DNA of 33,613 nucleotides from Nostoc sp. KVJ20. GTDB taxonomy: Bacteria > Cyanobacteriota > Cyanobacteriia > Cyanobacteriales > Nostocaceae. The stretch covers positions 29,176 through 62,788 of the forward strand of contig NZ_KV757642.1 in assembly GCF_001712795.1 (NCBI RefSeq), in the 5' to 3' direction. This document shows, piece after piece, positions 14,122-23,100 of the stretch. Under the pieces are notes generated by a model, which was not told the origin of the DNA, did not search any database, and worked only from the letters and a program-made list of their open reading frames with translations. The first letter of the stretch is position 1. Each line of letters begins with the position of its first letter. Made by a program: the position numbers and the translations under genes.

Positions 14122-14155
14122 CTTATTAGTATAAATATACTATCAAACTAATAAG
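14122..14155. promoter_or_regulatory. inverted repeat over the promoter of the 14156 gene
   Basis: CTTATTAGT (14122-14130) and ACTAATAAG (14147-14155) are perfect inverted repeats around a 16-nt centre containing a -10-like TATACT (14136-14141). The right arm ends at the ATG, leaving no Shine-Dalgarno and a very short leader, so transcripts may be nearly leaderless. The arrangement fits an operator. Confidence 0.5.
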
Positions 14156-14422
14156 ATGACAGAACAAGGCAGCATTTACAACCATAATGGTCAACCATCA
14201 ACAGCTAGCATTCAATCACGTCAAATGGCCGAAAAGTTCGCCAATGGCATTGCTGAATTTAATTGGAAAGTTGATTACTTCAAATTTTGTGAGCTTTTAG
14301 AATTAGAACCAGGGGAGTATGCAGATGAGCAATACCGATATTTTCAGCAGTTAGCAGAATCGCTGACGAGATTTAACGCTGAGTCTTTAGCCAAAATGAT
14401 TGATGCTGGGGTGGAAAAGTAA
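14156..14422 (+). CDS. small protein of unknown function
   Basis: An 88-residue, acidic, helical protein starting MTEQGSIYNHNGQPST. No membrane segment or known motif is present; the second half (WKVDYFKFCELLELEPGEYA) is a compact helical region. The ATG touches a 9-bp inverted repeat, suggesting tight control, perhaps self-regulation. No operon partner lies nearby and the next gene faces it. The family is unknown. Confidence 0.65.
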   Translation: MTEQGSIYNHNGQPSTASIQSRQMAEKFANGIAEFNWKVDYFKFCELLELEPGEYADEQYRYFQQLAESLTRFNAESLAKMIDAGVEK

Positions 14423-14520
14423 GCTTTTGAGTTCATTACGAAGTTAAAGGTGGGGACTGAAATCAACTTTCTTGCTTGATTTTGAGTCACCACCACTGAC
14501 TACCAATCTTTGGCAAAAAA

Positions 14521-14772
14521 TCACCCAGCTATATCCTTCCCACTCTTATAGTTCATCGCTCTGGGTTTCCTCTTGCCTATAGGGACTACTTTCGATTGCT
14601 TGGGAGGTTGAGGCGGACGGCATGTTTCACAGTAGAGCGGTCGCACACCAAAGGTTTCTCGTTGTGTGGGTTGTTCACACTGCTTACACACGAAGTTGAA
14701 AACGCGAGTATGAATTTCCCGCTTGTGCGCTCTGACGGTGTACTCTCGGACTTCAATAGTTTTGCTGGGCAT
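14521..14772 (-). CDS. small zinc-ribbon protein
   Basis: An 83-residue protein from ATG 14772, starting MPSKTIEVREYTVRAHKR. A four-Cys zinc ribbon is clear: CKQCEQPTQ, then RPLYCETCRPP, spaced as CxxC-x(n)-CxxC. It is basic with a Pro-rich stretch after the ribbon (RPPQPPKQ) and a basic tail, so it probably binds nucleic acid or acts as a zinc-dependent adaptor. The length suits a stand-alone ribbon protein. It is transcribed leftwards, like the HNH pseudogene beside it. Confidence 0.7.
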   Translation of the reverse strand: MPSKTIEVREYTVRAHKREIHTRVFNFVCKQCEQPTQRETFGVRPLYCETCRPPQPPKQSKVVPIGKRKPRAMNYKSGKDIAG

Positions 14773-14826
14773 CGGCTCTGTAATCGTTGTTCTATTTATA
14801 AGGATAGTTTCTAGATAGCAATATAT

Positions 14827-15134
14827 TCATGCATCATCTGATTGAAACAGGGATAATTGCCCAGGTGAAATATTGCCTCGCCCAAATCGGTGATAGTAGA
14901 GATGGCAGCTACTGCAAAGACAGCCTAAGTTTTCTTTTCGGTTATCAGATGGGTCGAAGTTGTAATGATGAACCTGAAGGTTATGAACCCGACGTTGGGA
15001 TAAAGTTAGCTCTGATGGTTTCTCGCTTCCTGGCGCAAGCAGAGGCGATCGCACTTAGTACAGCGCCAATCGGAGGCATCTTTTACAGATGTGGCGATTT
15101 GTTTCCAATCTTTGGAGTAGCGGGTTTTGCTCAT
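14827..15134 (-). pseudogene. HNH-like endonuclease gene broken by a single-base frameshift
   Basis: The leftward start ATG at 15134 has a good AGGAGAG site and encodes MSKTRYSKDWKQIATSVKDA then WRCTKCDRLCLR, reaching a stop at 15006. A second frame, joined near 15029-15035, continues PGSEKPSELTLSQRRVHNLQ, VHHYNFDPSDNRKENLGC and CSSCHLYYHR. Joined, they give a coherent protein of about 100 residues: CxxC, HH, N, CxxCH, an HNH arrangement. One C missing from a CGCCC run would explain the break. It is either a real mutation or a sequencing error; if an error, the gene is intact. The domain plan recalls the HNH-like gene at 8672, but they are not close copies. Confidence 0.65.
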
Positions 15135-15173
15135 ACTCTCCTATTCGACAACTTCAGCGCGAGTTAATTCTAA

Positions 15174-16121
15174 TTAATTAAGATACTCCTTAATGCCACT
15201 TTGTTCACGACGGAGAATTGCTAAAGCTTTATGCTCAAGCTGACGGATTCGTTCTCGGCTCAAGTTTAAGCGTAAGCCGACTTCAGTCAAACTCAGTTGA
15301 TGATCATTCTCTAGCCCAAAACGCAGAATTAGTATTTCGCGTTGTATAGGGGGTAGGGATGCCAGCAGATTATTTAAATCGAGGTGCAACAGTTCCTTAG
15401 TGAGCCGTTCGTCTGAGGACATGCTCTCATCAGGTAAGATATCCAATAGCTCAGTGTCTTGGTTGTCTCCCACACGCAAATCCAGAGAAACTGGCTGTTT
15501 CGAGACACTGAAATATTCTCGAACCTGGTTAGGCTTTAAATTTAATTCTTCGGCAATTTCGGTGACAGTAGCATAGCGACCGAGTTTTTGAAAGCTTTCT
15601 CGCTGTACTTTCTTGATTTTATTAAGTATTTCGGTTAGATGAATTGGCAATCGAATAGTACGAGATTTTTCTCCAATTGCGCGTGTGATTTCCTGACGAA
15701 TCCACCAGTAAGCATAAGTCGATAGTTTATAACCTCGGTTAGGGTCGAACTTCTCTACCCCTTTTTGCAAACCGAGTGTACCTTCTTGAATTAAATCGAG
15801 AAATTCTAAATTGCGGTTCTGGTATTTCTTGGCAACAGAAACTACCAACCGCAGGTTAGCTGTCACCATTTTCTGTTTCGCTTTTCGGCCTTGTTGAATG
15901 ACTGATTGTAGTTCAGCTACATTTTGCCCAAGCGAGGTAGCTAATTCCAAGTCAGTTGGTTGTCGGTTAAGTTGGAGTGCGATCGCTTCTCGTTGCTGTT
16001 CAACCGCCATCATCTGCTGCACAAGCCTAGCGTTTGTAATCTCCTGCTCAGGAGTTAGCAGAGGGTAGCGTCCGATTTCTTTAAGGTAGGAACGAACTAA
16101 GTCCGTAGTTGGATTGGGCAT
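15174..16121 (-). CDS. group 2 (RpoD-like, nonessential) sigma factor
   Basis: A 315-residue protein from ATG 16121; a TTG start 14 codons earlier is unlikely. Region 1.2 is DLVRSYLKEIGRYPLLTPEQ (7-26). Regions 2.1-2.4 run about 85-150 (NLRLVVSVAKKY, FLDLIQEGTLGLQKGVEKFD, YAYWWIRQEITRAI), region 3 about 155-215, and region 4 has the helix-turn-helix SLTEVGLRLNLSRERIRQLE (277-296). The near-housekeeping region 2.4 and the short N terminus are those of cyanobacterial group 2 sigma factors (SigB/C/D/E type). It would direct RNA polymerase to a subset of promoters, perhaps those of this element. Iterons of the par locus lie directly upstream. Confidence 0.9.
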   Translation of the reverse strand: MPNPTTDLVRSYLKEIGRYPLLTPEQEITNARLVQQMMAVEQQREAIALQLNRQPTDLELATSLGQNVAELQSVIQQGRKAKQKMVTANLRLVVSVAKKYQNRNLEFLDLIQEGTLGLQKGVEKFDPNRGYKLSTYAYWWIRQEITRAIGEKSRTIRLPIHLTEILNKIKKVQRESFQKLGRYATVTEIAEELNLKPNQVREYFSVSKQPVSLDLRVGDNQDTELLDILPDESMSSDERLTKELLHLDLNNLLASLPPIQREILILRFGLENDHQLSLTEVGLRLNLSRERIRQLEHKALAILRREQSGIKEYLN

Positions 16122-16171
16122 TATTAATAAATGATGAATGGAGTTCCGGTAAAGAGGATACAAGCTTTCGA

Positions 16172-16276
16172 TTAAATATTCAGATATTCAAATATGTAAA
16201 TATGAGTCTATATTGAATATTCAAATATTCAAATATGCAAATACAGATACGCTAAATATTCAAATATTCAGCTATT
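16172..16276. repeat. AT-rich iterons (ATTCAAAT) between sigma and par genes
   Basis: Tandem and spaced copies of an 8-bp unit ATTCAAAT, with variants such as ATGCAAAT, fill this stretch, for example AATATTCAAATATTCAAATA. The same unit flanks the other end of the par operon (17585-17995). Such arrays are typical centromere (parS) or operator sites for small DNA-binding partition partners. Confidence 0.75.
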
Positions 16277-16316
16277 AGATTTATAGATCGGAGTCTTGAT
16301 ATTAGTTTGCAGTCTA

Positions 16317-16343
16317 GGCATCAGCGTGCCAAACGGTGATGCC
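16317..16343. promoter_or_regulatory. palindrome upstream of the sigma gene, shared with 19313-19332
   Basis: GGCATCAGCGTGCCAAACGG followed by TGATGCC is a palindrome with arms GGCATCA and TGATGCC. Its first 17 bases match 19316-19332 at 16 positions. Both sites lie upstream of leftward genes (the sigma factor and the 18555 membrane protein), so they may be operators of one regulator. Confidence 0.5.
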
Positions 16344-16398
16344 TCTTAGAAAAACTTAAAAATTTTTGTTATCTAATCCGATACTCAACTATTTAAGG

Positions 16399-17025
16399 TC
16401 AACTTCCCATATTTCTAAATTGCTTGAGAGCTTCGCCCGCTCCGACTACATTAGAAAGCTTAAAAAAGGTCTGAAATAACTCCTCAGCAAATTCAGAACG
16501 GTCAAGATTATCTCCAGCTTCACTTAGGTCTAGCAGTTCTCTATCTAACCTCTTACTAGTTTTTATAGGGAGGTGGAATATTGCTTGCATATAATCTGGG
16601 TTATTTCGCTTTGATACTTTACCTCGTTTGTTTGCTTTAGTTTTCATTTCGCCTTCTACTGGTACTGGGATGTCTTTCGATACAGAAGAAGTTGAATCTA
16701 TTCCTACTATGGCACTTTCATTGTTAACAGAGGAAGGCTCTATAATTGGACTCTCCTCGTATCGATTTGATGAAATAACTATCTCTGCCTCCATTTCCTG
16801 ACAAAGATTATCGCTTTTATTAACTTCCTGGTTTCGTTCAGCAATAGTATCTAAATTTGTCTCTTTGCTAGAAAACTCTTCTTCAGTAGAAATTTTCTTC
16901 TGCTCATAATCCTCAACTTGTAACTCTGCATTTAACGGTGCAGCATTTTTAAGTCTTAGGATTTCGCTGAATCTAGAAGCTCGGCCAGTGGGTTGAGTTT
17001 CGCTAGTTCCATCCAGTCCCGCCAT
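16399..17025 (-). CDS. ParB-like partition partner (probable RHH DNA-binding C terminus)
   Basis: A 208-residue protein. The start at 17025 lies inside the 3' end of parA (70-nt overlap) but is supported by a strong AAAGGAGG site. The first two thirds are acidic, Ser/Glu-rich and probably disordered. The last 70 residues are compact: YMQAIFHLPIKTSKRLDREL then LDRSEFAEELFQTFFKLSN, a strand and helices that fit a ribbon-helix-helix dimer. A ParA followed by a small unrelated DNA binder with repeats nearby is the usual type Ib plan, where the partner binds the iterons and activates the ATPase. No KorB/Spo0J-type ParB domain is present. The assignment rests mainly on context. Confidence 0.7.
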   Translation of the reverse strand: MAGLDGTSETQPTGRASRFSEILRLKNAAPLNAELQVEDYEQKKISTEEEFSSKETNLDTIAERNQEVNKSDNLCQEMEAEIVISSNRYEESPIIEPSSVNNESAIVGIDSTSSVSKDIPVPVEGEMKTKANKRGKVSKRNNPDYMQAIFHLPIKTSKRLDRELLDLSEAGDNLDRSEFAEELFQTFFKLSNVVGAGEALKQFRNMGS

Positions 17026-17573
17026 GCTATTTTTCCTCCTTTAACTTTATAAATAGGCTGTCCAAGTGCAGCAGCATCTTTGTAAGCTTTCAGTAGTCTA
17101 ATTCCCCGATCTAGTACGGGAAACCCATTTTCTTTTAGTGCATGAAATGCATCTAACCCATCTTTTTGGGGAGGGGGGGGAATCATAGTTAACAAAACAC
17201 GGTAATTAACTCGGTTTGGCAAGCTCTGGGTCATTAAAGCTAAAGCGTCCATAGAGAGTGAATCTGGTGTACTTGGCAGAATTAATAAATCGCATCCATC
17301 TGCAAGTTCTTGCAGTTCAGATTCAAGAGGACGTGCTGGAGTGTCGATAATTACAAAGTCGAATCTACTTTGACCCATCAATTTAGGAGCAGCATTCTCA
17401 CTGCACACCTTGAAAGGTAATTTTCCTAACCTAGCCCATGTGGTAGCAGATCGGTTGGGGTCTGAATCAATTAATAAAGTTTCCCCTAGCGGGGAAAACA
17501 AGCAGGCTAGGCAGATTGAGGTAGTTGTTTTCCCTACCCCTCCTTTGTAGGAGGAGAGGGTGATGATTTTCAT
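16956..17573 (-). CDS. parA: ParA-family partition ATPase
   Basis: A 205-residue protein with the deviant Walker A KGGVGKT (10-16), LLIDSDPN (33-40) and Walker B FVIIDTPA (73-80, Asp77). It lacks an N-terminal helix-turn-helix, so it is the small type Ib form. In such systems the ATPase coats the nucleoid and moves plasmid copies bound by its partner. It overlaps its partner gene by 70 nt. A perfect 18-bp palindrome lies 12 nt upstream of its start (17585-17602) and is a likely operator. This gene is the best evidence that the window is plasmid-borne or derived from a plasmid. Confidence 0.9.
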   Translation of the reverse strand: MKIITLSSYKGGVGKTTTSICLACLFSPLGETLLIDSDPNRSATTWARLGKLPFKVCSENAAPKLMGQSRFDFVIIDTPARPLESELQELADGCDLLILPSTPDSLSMDALALMTQSLPNRVNYRVLLTMIPPPPQKDGLDAFHALKENGFPVLDRGIRLLKAYKDAAALGQPIYKVKGGKIAWRDWMELAKLNPLAELLDSAKS

Positions 17574-17584
17574 ATTAGTTTGAC

Positions 17585-17602
17585 TATTTGAATATTCAAA
17601 TA
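17585..17602. promoter_or_regulatory. perfect 18-bp palindrome before parA
   Basis: TATTTGAATATTCAAATA is fully self-complementary and is built from the ATTCAAAT iteron unit in both orientations. It lies 12 nt upstream of the parA start codon, where the partition partner would be expected to repress the operon. Confidence 0.7.
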
Positions 17603-17796
17603 TTTAACAACGGAATAGTGGAATAGTCAATAAAGAAACAAGGGGGTAGATAAATTACGCAGAAGCCTGCCATAAGAGGGCAAACTGCTTCATCGAAGAC
17701 AACTCTTGACTTGGTAAAGCTCCTGCGGACGCTTTATTTCCATTGCAGTGGCAATGACTATAAATATTTTTGTCTATCTACTTATGTGTACATTTT

Positions 17797-17995
17797 TATT
17801 CAAATATTCAAATATTCAACTATTATAAGTATTTAAATATTCAGCTATGTAAATATTCAAGTATTTAAGGGCAGATATAGCTTTTGTGACATGGAAGACA
17901 ACAACGTAAAGTTGGCAACTTATTCAAATAGCTGGCTATTTAGCTATTTGAATACTCGTCTATAAAAATGAATATTTAAATATTCAAATAGCTAG
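17797..17995. repeat. distal iteron block of the par locus, with a 13-bp hairpin
   Basis: ATTCAAAT-type units recur at 17797-17867 and again at 17921-17995. TATTCAAATAGCT (17921-17933) and AGCTATTTGAATA (17942-17954) form a perfect 13-bp inverted repeat with an 8-nt centre. Between 17605 and 17796 I see no gene. The block probably forms part of the centromere or origin. Confidence 0.7.
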
Positions 17996-18045
17996 ACAAT
18001 CAAAAGCAACGTTTTTGCTACATCATATAAAAACTTCAAAAATCG

Positions 18046-18190
18046 CTTTGGGGGCTGTAAGGGGGCTATATGTACCCCACCAATAAATGAGAACTCTCTT
18101 CATAAAATGACCCCCGCATGGGGTACACATGGGTGCTTCTTGGGGTACATTTGACTGTTTCACATTTTATACCCCACTTAGCCCCCAAAG
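18046..18190. repeat. symmetric repeat region, candidate origin or operator
   Basis: CTTTGGGGGCT (18046-18056) and AGCCCCCAAAG (18180-18190) are perfect 11-bp inverted repeats. Inside them an 8-bp TRTACCCC motif occurs at 18071-18078 and 18168-18175 in direct orientation, and as GGGGTACA at 18120-18127 and 18142-18149. The region is noncoding, beside the par iterons. The rest up to 18303 holds no convincing gene; a 66-codon frame across it is dismissed. Confidence 0.6.
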
Positions 18191-18303
18191 GCTGATGATA
18201 AACTTGTTGACGCTTGAGAAAGAATGGGCAGAGGAGCAAAGGAGCAAGAGGGCTTTAAAAATTTATCAAGTCTTAAGACCTATATATACCCGTAGCAATA
18301 GCG

Positions 18304-18558
18304 TCATGAGTTCTGTTGCCGCAGCATGAATAAAAGCTGCAATTGTTGTGTAATCTCTTTGAGCAAGCGTAAATCTTTTTGAGTAACCGCTTTTTGATAT
18401 TCAGCAAAGAGTGCTTCGTATTGCTGATCCAAAATCAAGTTGGCTGACTCAGAAGAATTTTTTGCTTGCTGCTGTCTATTTTTTTCAAGCCATAGGTCGG
18501 ACATTTTCTTAAAATCTTCGTAGCTAAAATTTTCTTCACTCATAGTCAAAAAGTTCAT
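18304..18558 (-). CDS. small helical protein coupled to a membrane-protein gene
   Basis: An 84-residue protein whose start overlaps the preceding stop (ATGA); a second Met five codons in (MSEENFSYEDFKKM) is an alternative. It is charged, Gln-rich and helical with a coiled-coil stretch (EYQKAVTQKDLRLLKEITQQ). No domain is recognised. Translational coupling suggests that it works with the membrane protein encoded just before it, perhaps as a cytoplasmic partner of its coiled-coil tail. Confidence 0.65.
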   Translation of the reverse strand: MNFLTMSEENFSYEDFKKMSDLWLEKNRQQQAKNSSESANLILDQQYEALFAEYQKAVTQKDLRLLKEITQQLQLLFMLRQQNS

Positions 18559-19283
18559 TCATCCTCTTCATCCTCCTCCTCATAATCTGCATAGTCTTTT
18601 CCATGTTCTTCGTACCAAAGGCGTTCTTCTTCAATAGCCGCTTCCCTTTGTATCCTTTTCCGCTCTGCAATCTCCGCTTCTAGGATTTCTTGCTCTAACT
18701 TTGCCTTCTCAAACTTTTCTCGCTTCAGCCTTTCTCGCTCTTGCGTTTCTTGGTCTACCCTCTCCTTCTCAATTCTGATTAATCGCTGCTCGATTCGCCA
18801 ACAGTAGAAATCCAAAGCCTTGCCCGTCGCGGCTCCGGTAACTGCACCACCGACTAAAAAGATCAGTCCAGTTTTCCAGCCTTGAATAGGGCCACCACTC
18901 AACTCCAAACTTTTTTGATTCAGCCACACCAGCACAGAGAAGACAAAAATTCCAACTACTGTGTTGATGAGCGCAAAAATTCTGGGTGTGATCTCAGTCT
19001 GTCGCAGTACCAGCCACTGTCCCAGCCAAAGTATTGCACCAAAAATCACCGCAGCGATCGCACTCATGACAACATGATCTGGATATCTGAACGGATCTAG
19101 TGTCATGTTAATGATCAATGGCGTAAATATCAGCGCACAGAGCAAGAAGCCAATGAATAAGCCAGCAACACTTATCAGGCTCCAGTAACGACCCAGATAA
19201 CCAAGGCGGAATTCCAATATCCACTCTTGTACTGGGAGCATTGTGACGTAAAATGCCATTGCCGCACTGACGTAATCGAGCAT
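18555..19283 (-). CDS. membrane protein with four TM helices and an acidic coiled-coil tail
   Basis: A 242-residue protein. Four hydrophobic segments are visible, around WSLISVAGLFIGFLLCALIF, VVMSAIAAVIFGAILWLGQW, IFALINTVVGIFVFSVLVWL and TGLIFLVGGAVTGAATGKAL. A cytoplasmic tail from about residue 168 is a highly charged coiled coil (IEKERVDQETQERERLKREK) ending in an acidic run of Asp and Glu. It is not a known transporter family. The tail suggests a scaffold or tether. A palindrome shared with the sigma-gene upstream region sits about 30 nt before the start. Confidence 0.7.
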   Translation of the reverse strand: MLDYVSAAMAFYVTMLPVQEWILEFRLGYLGRYWSLISVAGLFIGFLLCALIFTPLIINMTLDPFRYPDHVVMSAIAAVIFGAILWLGQWLVLRQTEITPRIFALINTVVGIFVFSVLVWLNQKSLELSGGPIQGWKTGLIFLVGGAVTGAATGKALDFYCWRIEQRLIRIEKERVDQETQERERLKREKFEKAKLEQEILEAEIAERKRIQREAAIEEERLWYEEHGKDYADYEEEDEEDE

Positions 19284-19312
19284 TGAACTAAGTTGACTGT
19301 ATATTTAGCGTG

Positions 19313-19332
19313 TTTGGCATCACCGTGCCAAA
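19313..19332. promoter_or_regulatory. palindrome upstream of the 18555 gene
   Basis: TTTGGCA (19313-19319) and TGCCAAA (19326-19332) are perfect inverted repeats. GGCATCACCGTGCCAAA (19316-19332) matches 16317-16333 at 16 of 17 bases. It is placed as an operator for the leftward membrane-protein operon. Confidence 0.55.
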
Positions 19333-19423
19333 ACGGACAAGGCAAGATATTAACAATCTAAGACGAATTGAAGCGATTATTACTGAAAGGTTTTCTTACT
19401 CCCCGCGATCGCGCCTAGAAAGG

Positions 19424-19715
19424 GATTCGTCTTTTCAGTGGTTATCAGGTATCAGAAGTACTAGCACTCTAGACAACTGATATTAAATCTGGTGCTATCA
19501 CAATTAGCAAGTCTACCACCAAAGGTAAGCATAAAATAAATCCGGCGTTTAGGCATAGTCATGCTACCCATGTTATAGATGAAGGTGTTCCAGCGCATTT
19601 GGCTCAGGCTACTTTGGGGCATACAAGTTTGGATACCACGAGTAAATATCTGCACGTTAGCTCTAATAGAAGTTCTGGAGAGGCTTTAGTTAAGCGATGG
19701 TCTGAGCCATTTTAA
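19424..19715 (+). pseudogene. tyrosine recombinase (phage integrase family), C-terminal remnant
   Basis: In one frame: FSGYQVSEVLAL, then TAG at 19470, then DIKSGAITISKSTTKGK, PAFRHSHATHVIDEG, LAQATLGHTSLDTTSKYLHV and a stop at 19713. The box II Arg (FRHSH), LGH and the Tyr nucleophile (SKYLHV) remain. The box I Arg appears changed to Gln (GYQVSE where GLRVSE is usual), a stop interrupts the frame, and the N-terminal half is missing. It is therefore inactive. It may once have been the integrase or resolvase of a mobile unit. The 19716-20014 stretch is AT-rich with one HIP1 site and no gene. Confidence 0.7.
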
Positions 19716-20014
19716 TTAGCGATCGCTTTTTGGGGCAGTGCGGGACGCAATCGCCCAAACCGATTATCTATGTATGACAAAGCCCAAGTTTGATATCAAA
19801 ACTTAGTGAAACCAAAAATACTAAGTATTTTCTGTATGCTACATTGTTTTAAACTGCATTAATAAAAACAAGTATGATTTGAGTCTGTTTAGCTGTACAA
19901 AAAACATACAGGGCAATCCTAGTCAATAATTTTTAAGAAAAAATGTATTTTTAATCACTATAAGCACATTAATTGCTTCAGTGCTTATGGCATCATTTAG
20001 CTATGTAATCAATA

Positions 20015-20043
20015 TTGTAGTATTAGATTTTACATTTTATACA
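20015..20043 (+). promoter_or_regulatory. predicted promoter of the nuclease-helicase gene
   Basis: TTGTAG (20015-20020) and TATACA (20038-20043) are separated by 17 nt, close to the sigma-70-type consensus. A start near 20050 would give a leader of about 50 nt. The coding start at 20103 lacks a strong Shine-Dalgarno. Confidence 0.45.
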
Positions 20044-20102
20044 AAATTATCTGAGTTAAAGACTTGTATCGTAAATCTGATTAACACTAGAGAGTATATT
20101 TA

Positions 20103-23100
20103 ATGGAAGAAAGACAAAAAATCACTAAGTTTAACGGAATATCAAAGTGGTTATCTAACTCAGTTAGTGAATCGGAAGATAAGCGGTACACACATCGTCT
20201 GCTCAGAGAAGATAAAAGCCAACGAGATATAATTATCAATGAATTAATATTAATTGTTCAAAAAGCCCATGAAGATGCTCGATATCGTCTTCATAAATTA
20301 GCAGGAAATTCTCTCACTCCATTTGGGGATTTTTCAGACAACGATCCAAGCTATGGCTATCCTGATCGTCTTAATATTATATCCCTTCAGGGTTATTTTG
20401 GAGAGATATTTTCAGGAATCATTGCTGAAAATTTTGCTCCTTTTGGGCGGCATGATTGGGAAGTTCCTACTTTTCTTTTTCGATTTCATCTAGTTGAGTT
20501 TCAGCATTTAGAATTTCTAAATCAAACTGAAGAGATTGCAAAAAAGCGACCTGGACGTACAGGCGATGATTGTCTTGCTTTTCTACGTAACAGCGAAGGA
20601 GTAATTATTGCTTCTCTAGTTTGTGAAGCTAAATGCACAACTAATCATTACACAAAAATGATAGCTGAAGCACATAAAAAGGCAAGTGAACCACATATAA
20701 AGCCTGTTGATATCCCACAATTAATTGAGATTTTGGGTGATTACGATGATCCTTTTTCATCTGAATGGGTTGATTCTCTAAGAGTTTTATGGCTAGAAAA
20801 AAAAGTTGATAAAAATTATGAACGCTGCGATTTAATTAGTTATATTTGTGGTGAACATCCTGTCAGAAATCCCACATGGATATCTCCCGAAAAACCACAC
20901 GAACAATATACAGCAGGAAGAAGACTCGAAGCAGTTGAAATTCATCTTCATGAAGTTGAGAATCTGGTTACAAGTGTCTATAGTCAGCCAGTAATTGCAA
21001 CACATTCAGTAAATATTTCTACTCAGACAGTTCAACAACCAGATGATTCAGAGTTTGCTTTTGCAACCTCTGATGTCATAGTAGAGGGTGAAGTTCTGCA
21101 AAATGAGATGACTCAACCAAGTAACGAAGTCATTGCTTTAGCGAAAGAACTACAAAACAGTCTGGCAGGTAGCAGACTAACACCAGCAATTGCAAAACTT
21201 TATAGCCAACATACCAGACTTCGCGCAGGAGGAAAGGGATTAACTGGGTGGCGAGAAGATGAAGCAGGTGAAAGATTAAATGATGCTATGCGCCTTATTG
21301 AGGCTGCATTTATCCAGCGACAAACTGGAGATACTAACTGGCGTAATGGAATGCTACGGGCTGGTGAGTTATTTGAATGGCTATCTCATCCCCAACTAAA
21401 CCCGGATATTTTACCAATTCGTTTACTTGCAGCAGCTGTGTATGAACTTGCTGGTTATCCTGCTAGGGCTGCGGGTTTACTCAATGAAGATATAAGTGAG
21501 GGAATAGAGTCAGAAATTCTACGTTCTTTGCTAAAAGCTGATTTCCCCAGTTTATTGCAACAACTGACAGAATATTGGGCAACTGCAACATCATCAAATT
21601 TCCAAACAGAAACAAGTCTTCTTTGGGATGAGACTGATACAGCTGCTGACAGATTTAACAAGTTGATTGTTAAAGAAACTGCTAGTTCTTTAGGAATTTT
21701 ATGTGCCAAAATGCGCTGGGGAAATGAACCAAGATTAGAAAAAGCTATTGAAAAGCTTTCTGCTATTGCTAAGGTGCTTCTTCATGGACATGACACTTAT
21801 TCTTGGCTTTTAGGTAAGTTATGTGCTGAAGTTGCTTATGTATATATAGAAACTTCTCTACGATATCATTTAGAAGCACTTTCTCAGATGATTACCCCAA
21901 GTGGTAAAACTTTCTTGGAACGTTATTTACGTCAAAGTTATCAAAAGTGTAAAACTTTAGCATGGCGTTCTCAAATTTGTGGAATTGAACGACTAGCAAC
22001 AGCAGAATCATTTGCTCTTTGTACCCCTACGGGTTCAGGAAAAACAACAATAGCTGAAATCGCTATTCTGCAAAGTTTGTTCTTTGAAACAACAAATTAT
22101 AACGAATTAAGTAACTCGGCCCCTTTAGTAATTTACTTAGTGCCAAGCAGAGCGCTTGCTACAGAAGTTGAATCAAATTTGTCTCGTGTTTTAAAGCGCT
22201 CTACTAATAACAATGTCATAGTTACAGGTTTATATGGAGGTACTGACTGGGGCCCAACAGATGTATGGCTGACATCAGAACAGCCAACAGTTTTAATTTG
22301 CACTTATGAAAAAGCAGAAGCTTTGATGAAATTTTTAGGGTCTCTATTTATCCGTAGAGTATCGCTTATTGTACTTGATGAAGCCCATGCAGTTCAATTT
22401 GATGGTAATAAAGATTCTTTGCAAAAAGCTGAGAATAGATCCTTACGCTTAGAGTCATTAAGTGCAAGACTGTTTACTTATATAGAACAAAATAATAGCC
22501 GAATTATTGCACTATCCGCTGTTGCATCAGAAACAGAAGGTGCTTTAGCAAGCTGGATAGAAAATTCAACTAACGCTAGTCCAGCAAAGACAAATTACAG
22601 AAGTACGCGTCAACTAATAGGTCGTCTTGAATGCCTGCCAGGAAAAGGATTTGAAATACGCTATGACTTACTTGATGGTAGAAGATTAGAATTTCAAGAA
22701 GGTGGTCAAGCTGACACACCTTTTATTCCAAATCCTTTTCCGACATATCCTCCTGTGCCAAAAGGTAAAAAAGAAGGAGTTGAAAAGAGGTTACGCCCTT
22801 ATCTTTTCTGGGCAGCTATGCACTTAGCTGCACCAGATGAAAAAGGACAAAGACGTGCTGTTCTTATTTCAGTCACACAGCACCCTGGCGGTTATGCTGA
22901 AGACTTTCTGAATTTTTTGAAAATCTGGTCGCAAATAGAAATACCTTCATTTTTTCAAGAACCTATAGAGCCAGAAAAACTTAAGATTTGGCAAAAGTGT
23001 TTACGTTCATGTGAAGATTATTTCGGTATTAAATCTCGTGAGTATAAGCTGTTAGAGAAAGGAATTATAGTACATCATGGAAAAATGCCAGGGTTGATGG

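Noticed and set aside
16172..17995. CRISPR array
   Set aside because: The repeats are 8 bp, AT-rich and without uniform spacers; they fit par iterons. No cas gene is present.
18129..18329. 66-codon rightward frame
   Set aside because: It runs through the symmetric repeat region and a short tandem repeat and has no ribosome site or domain.
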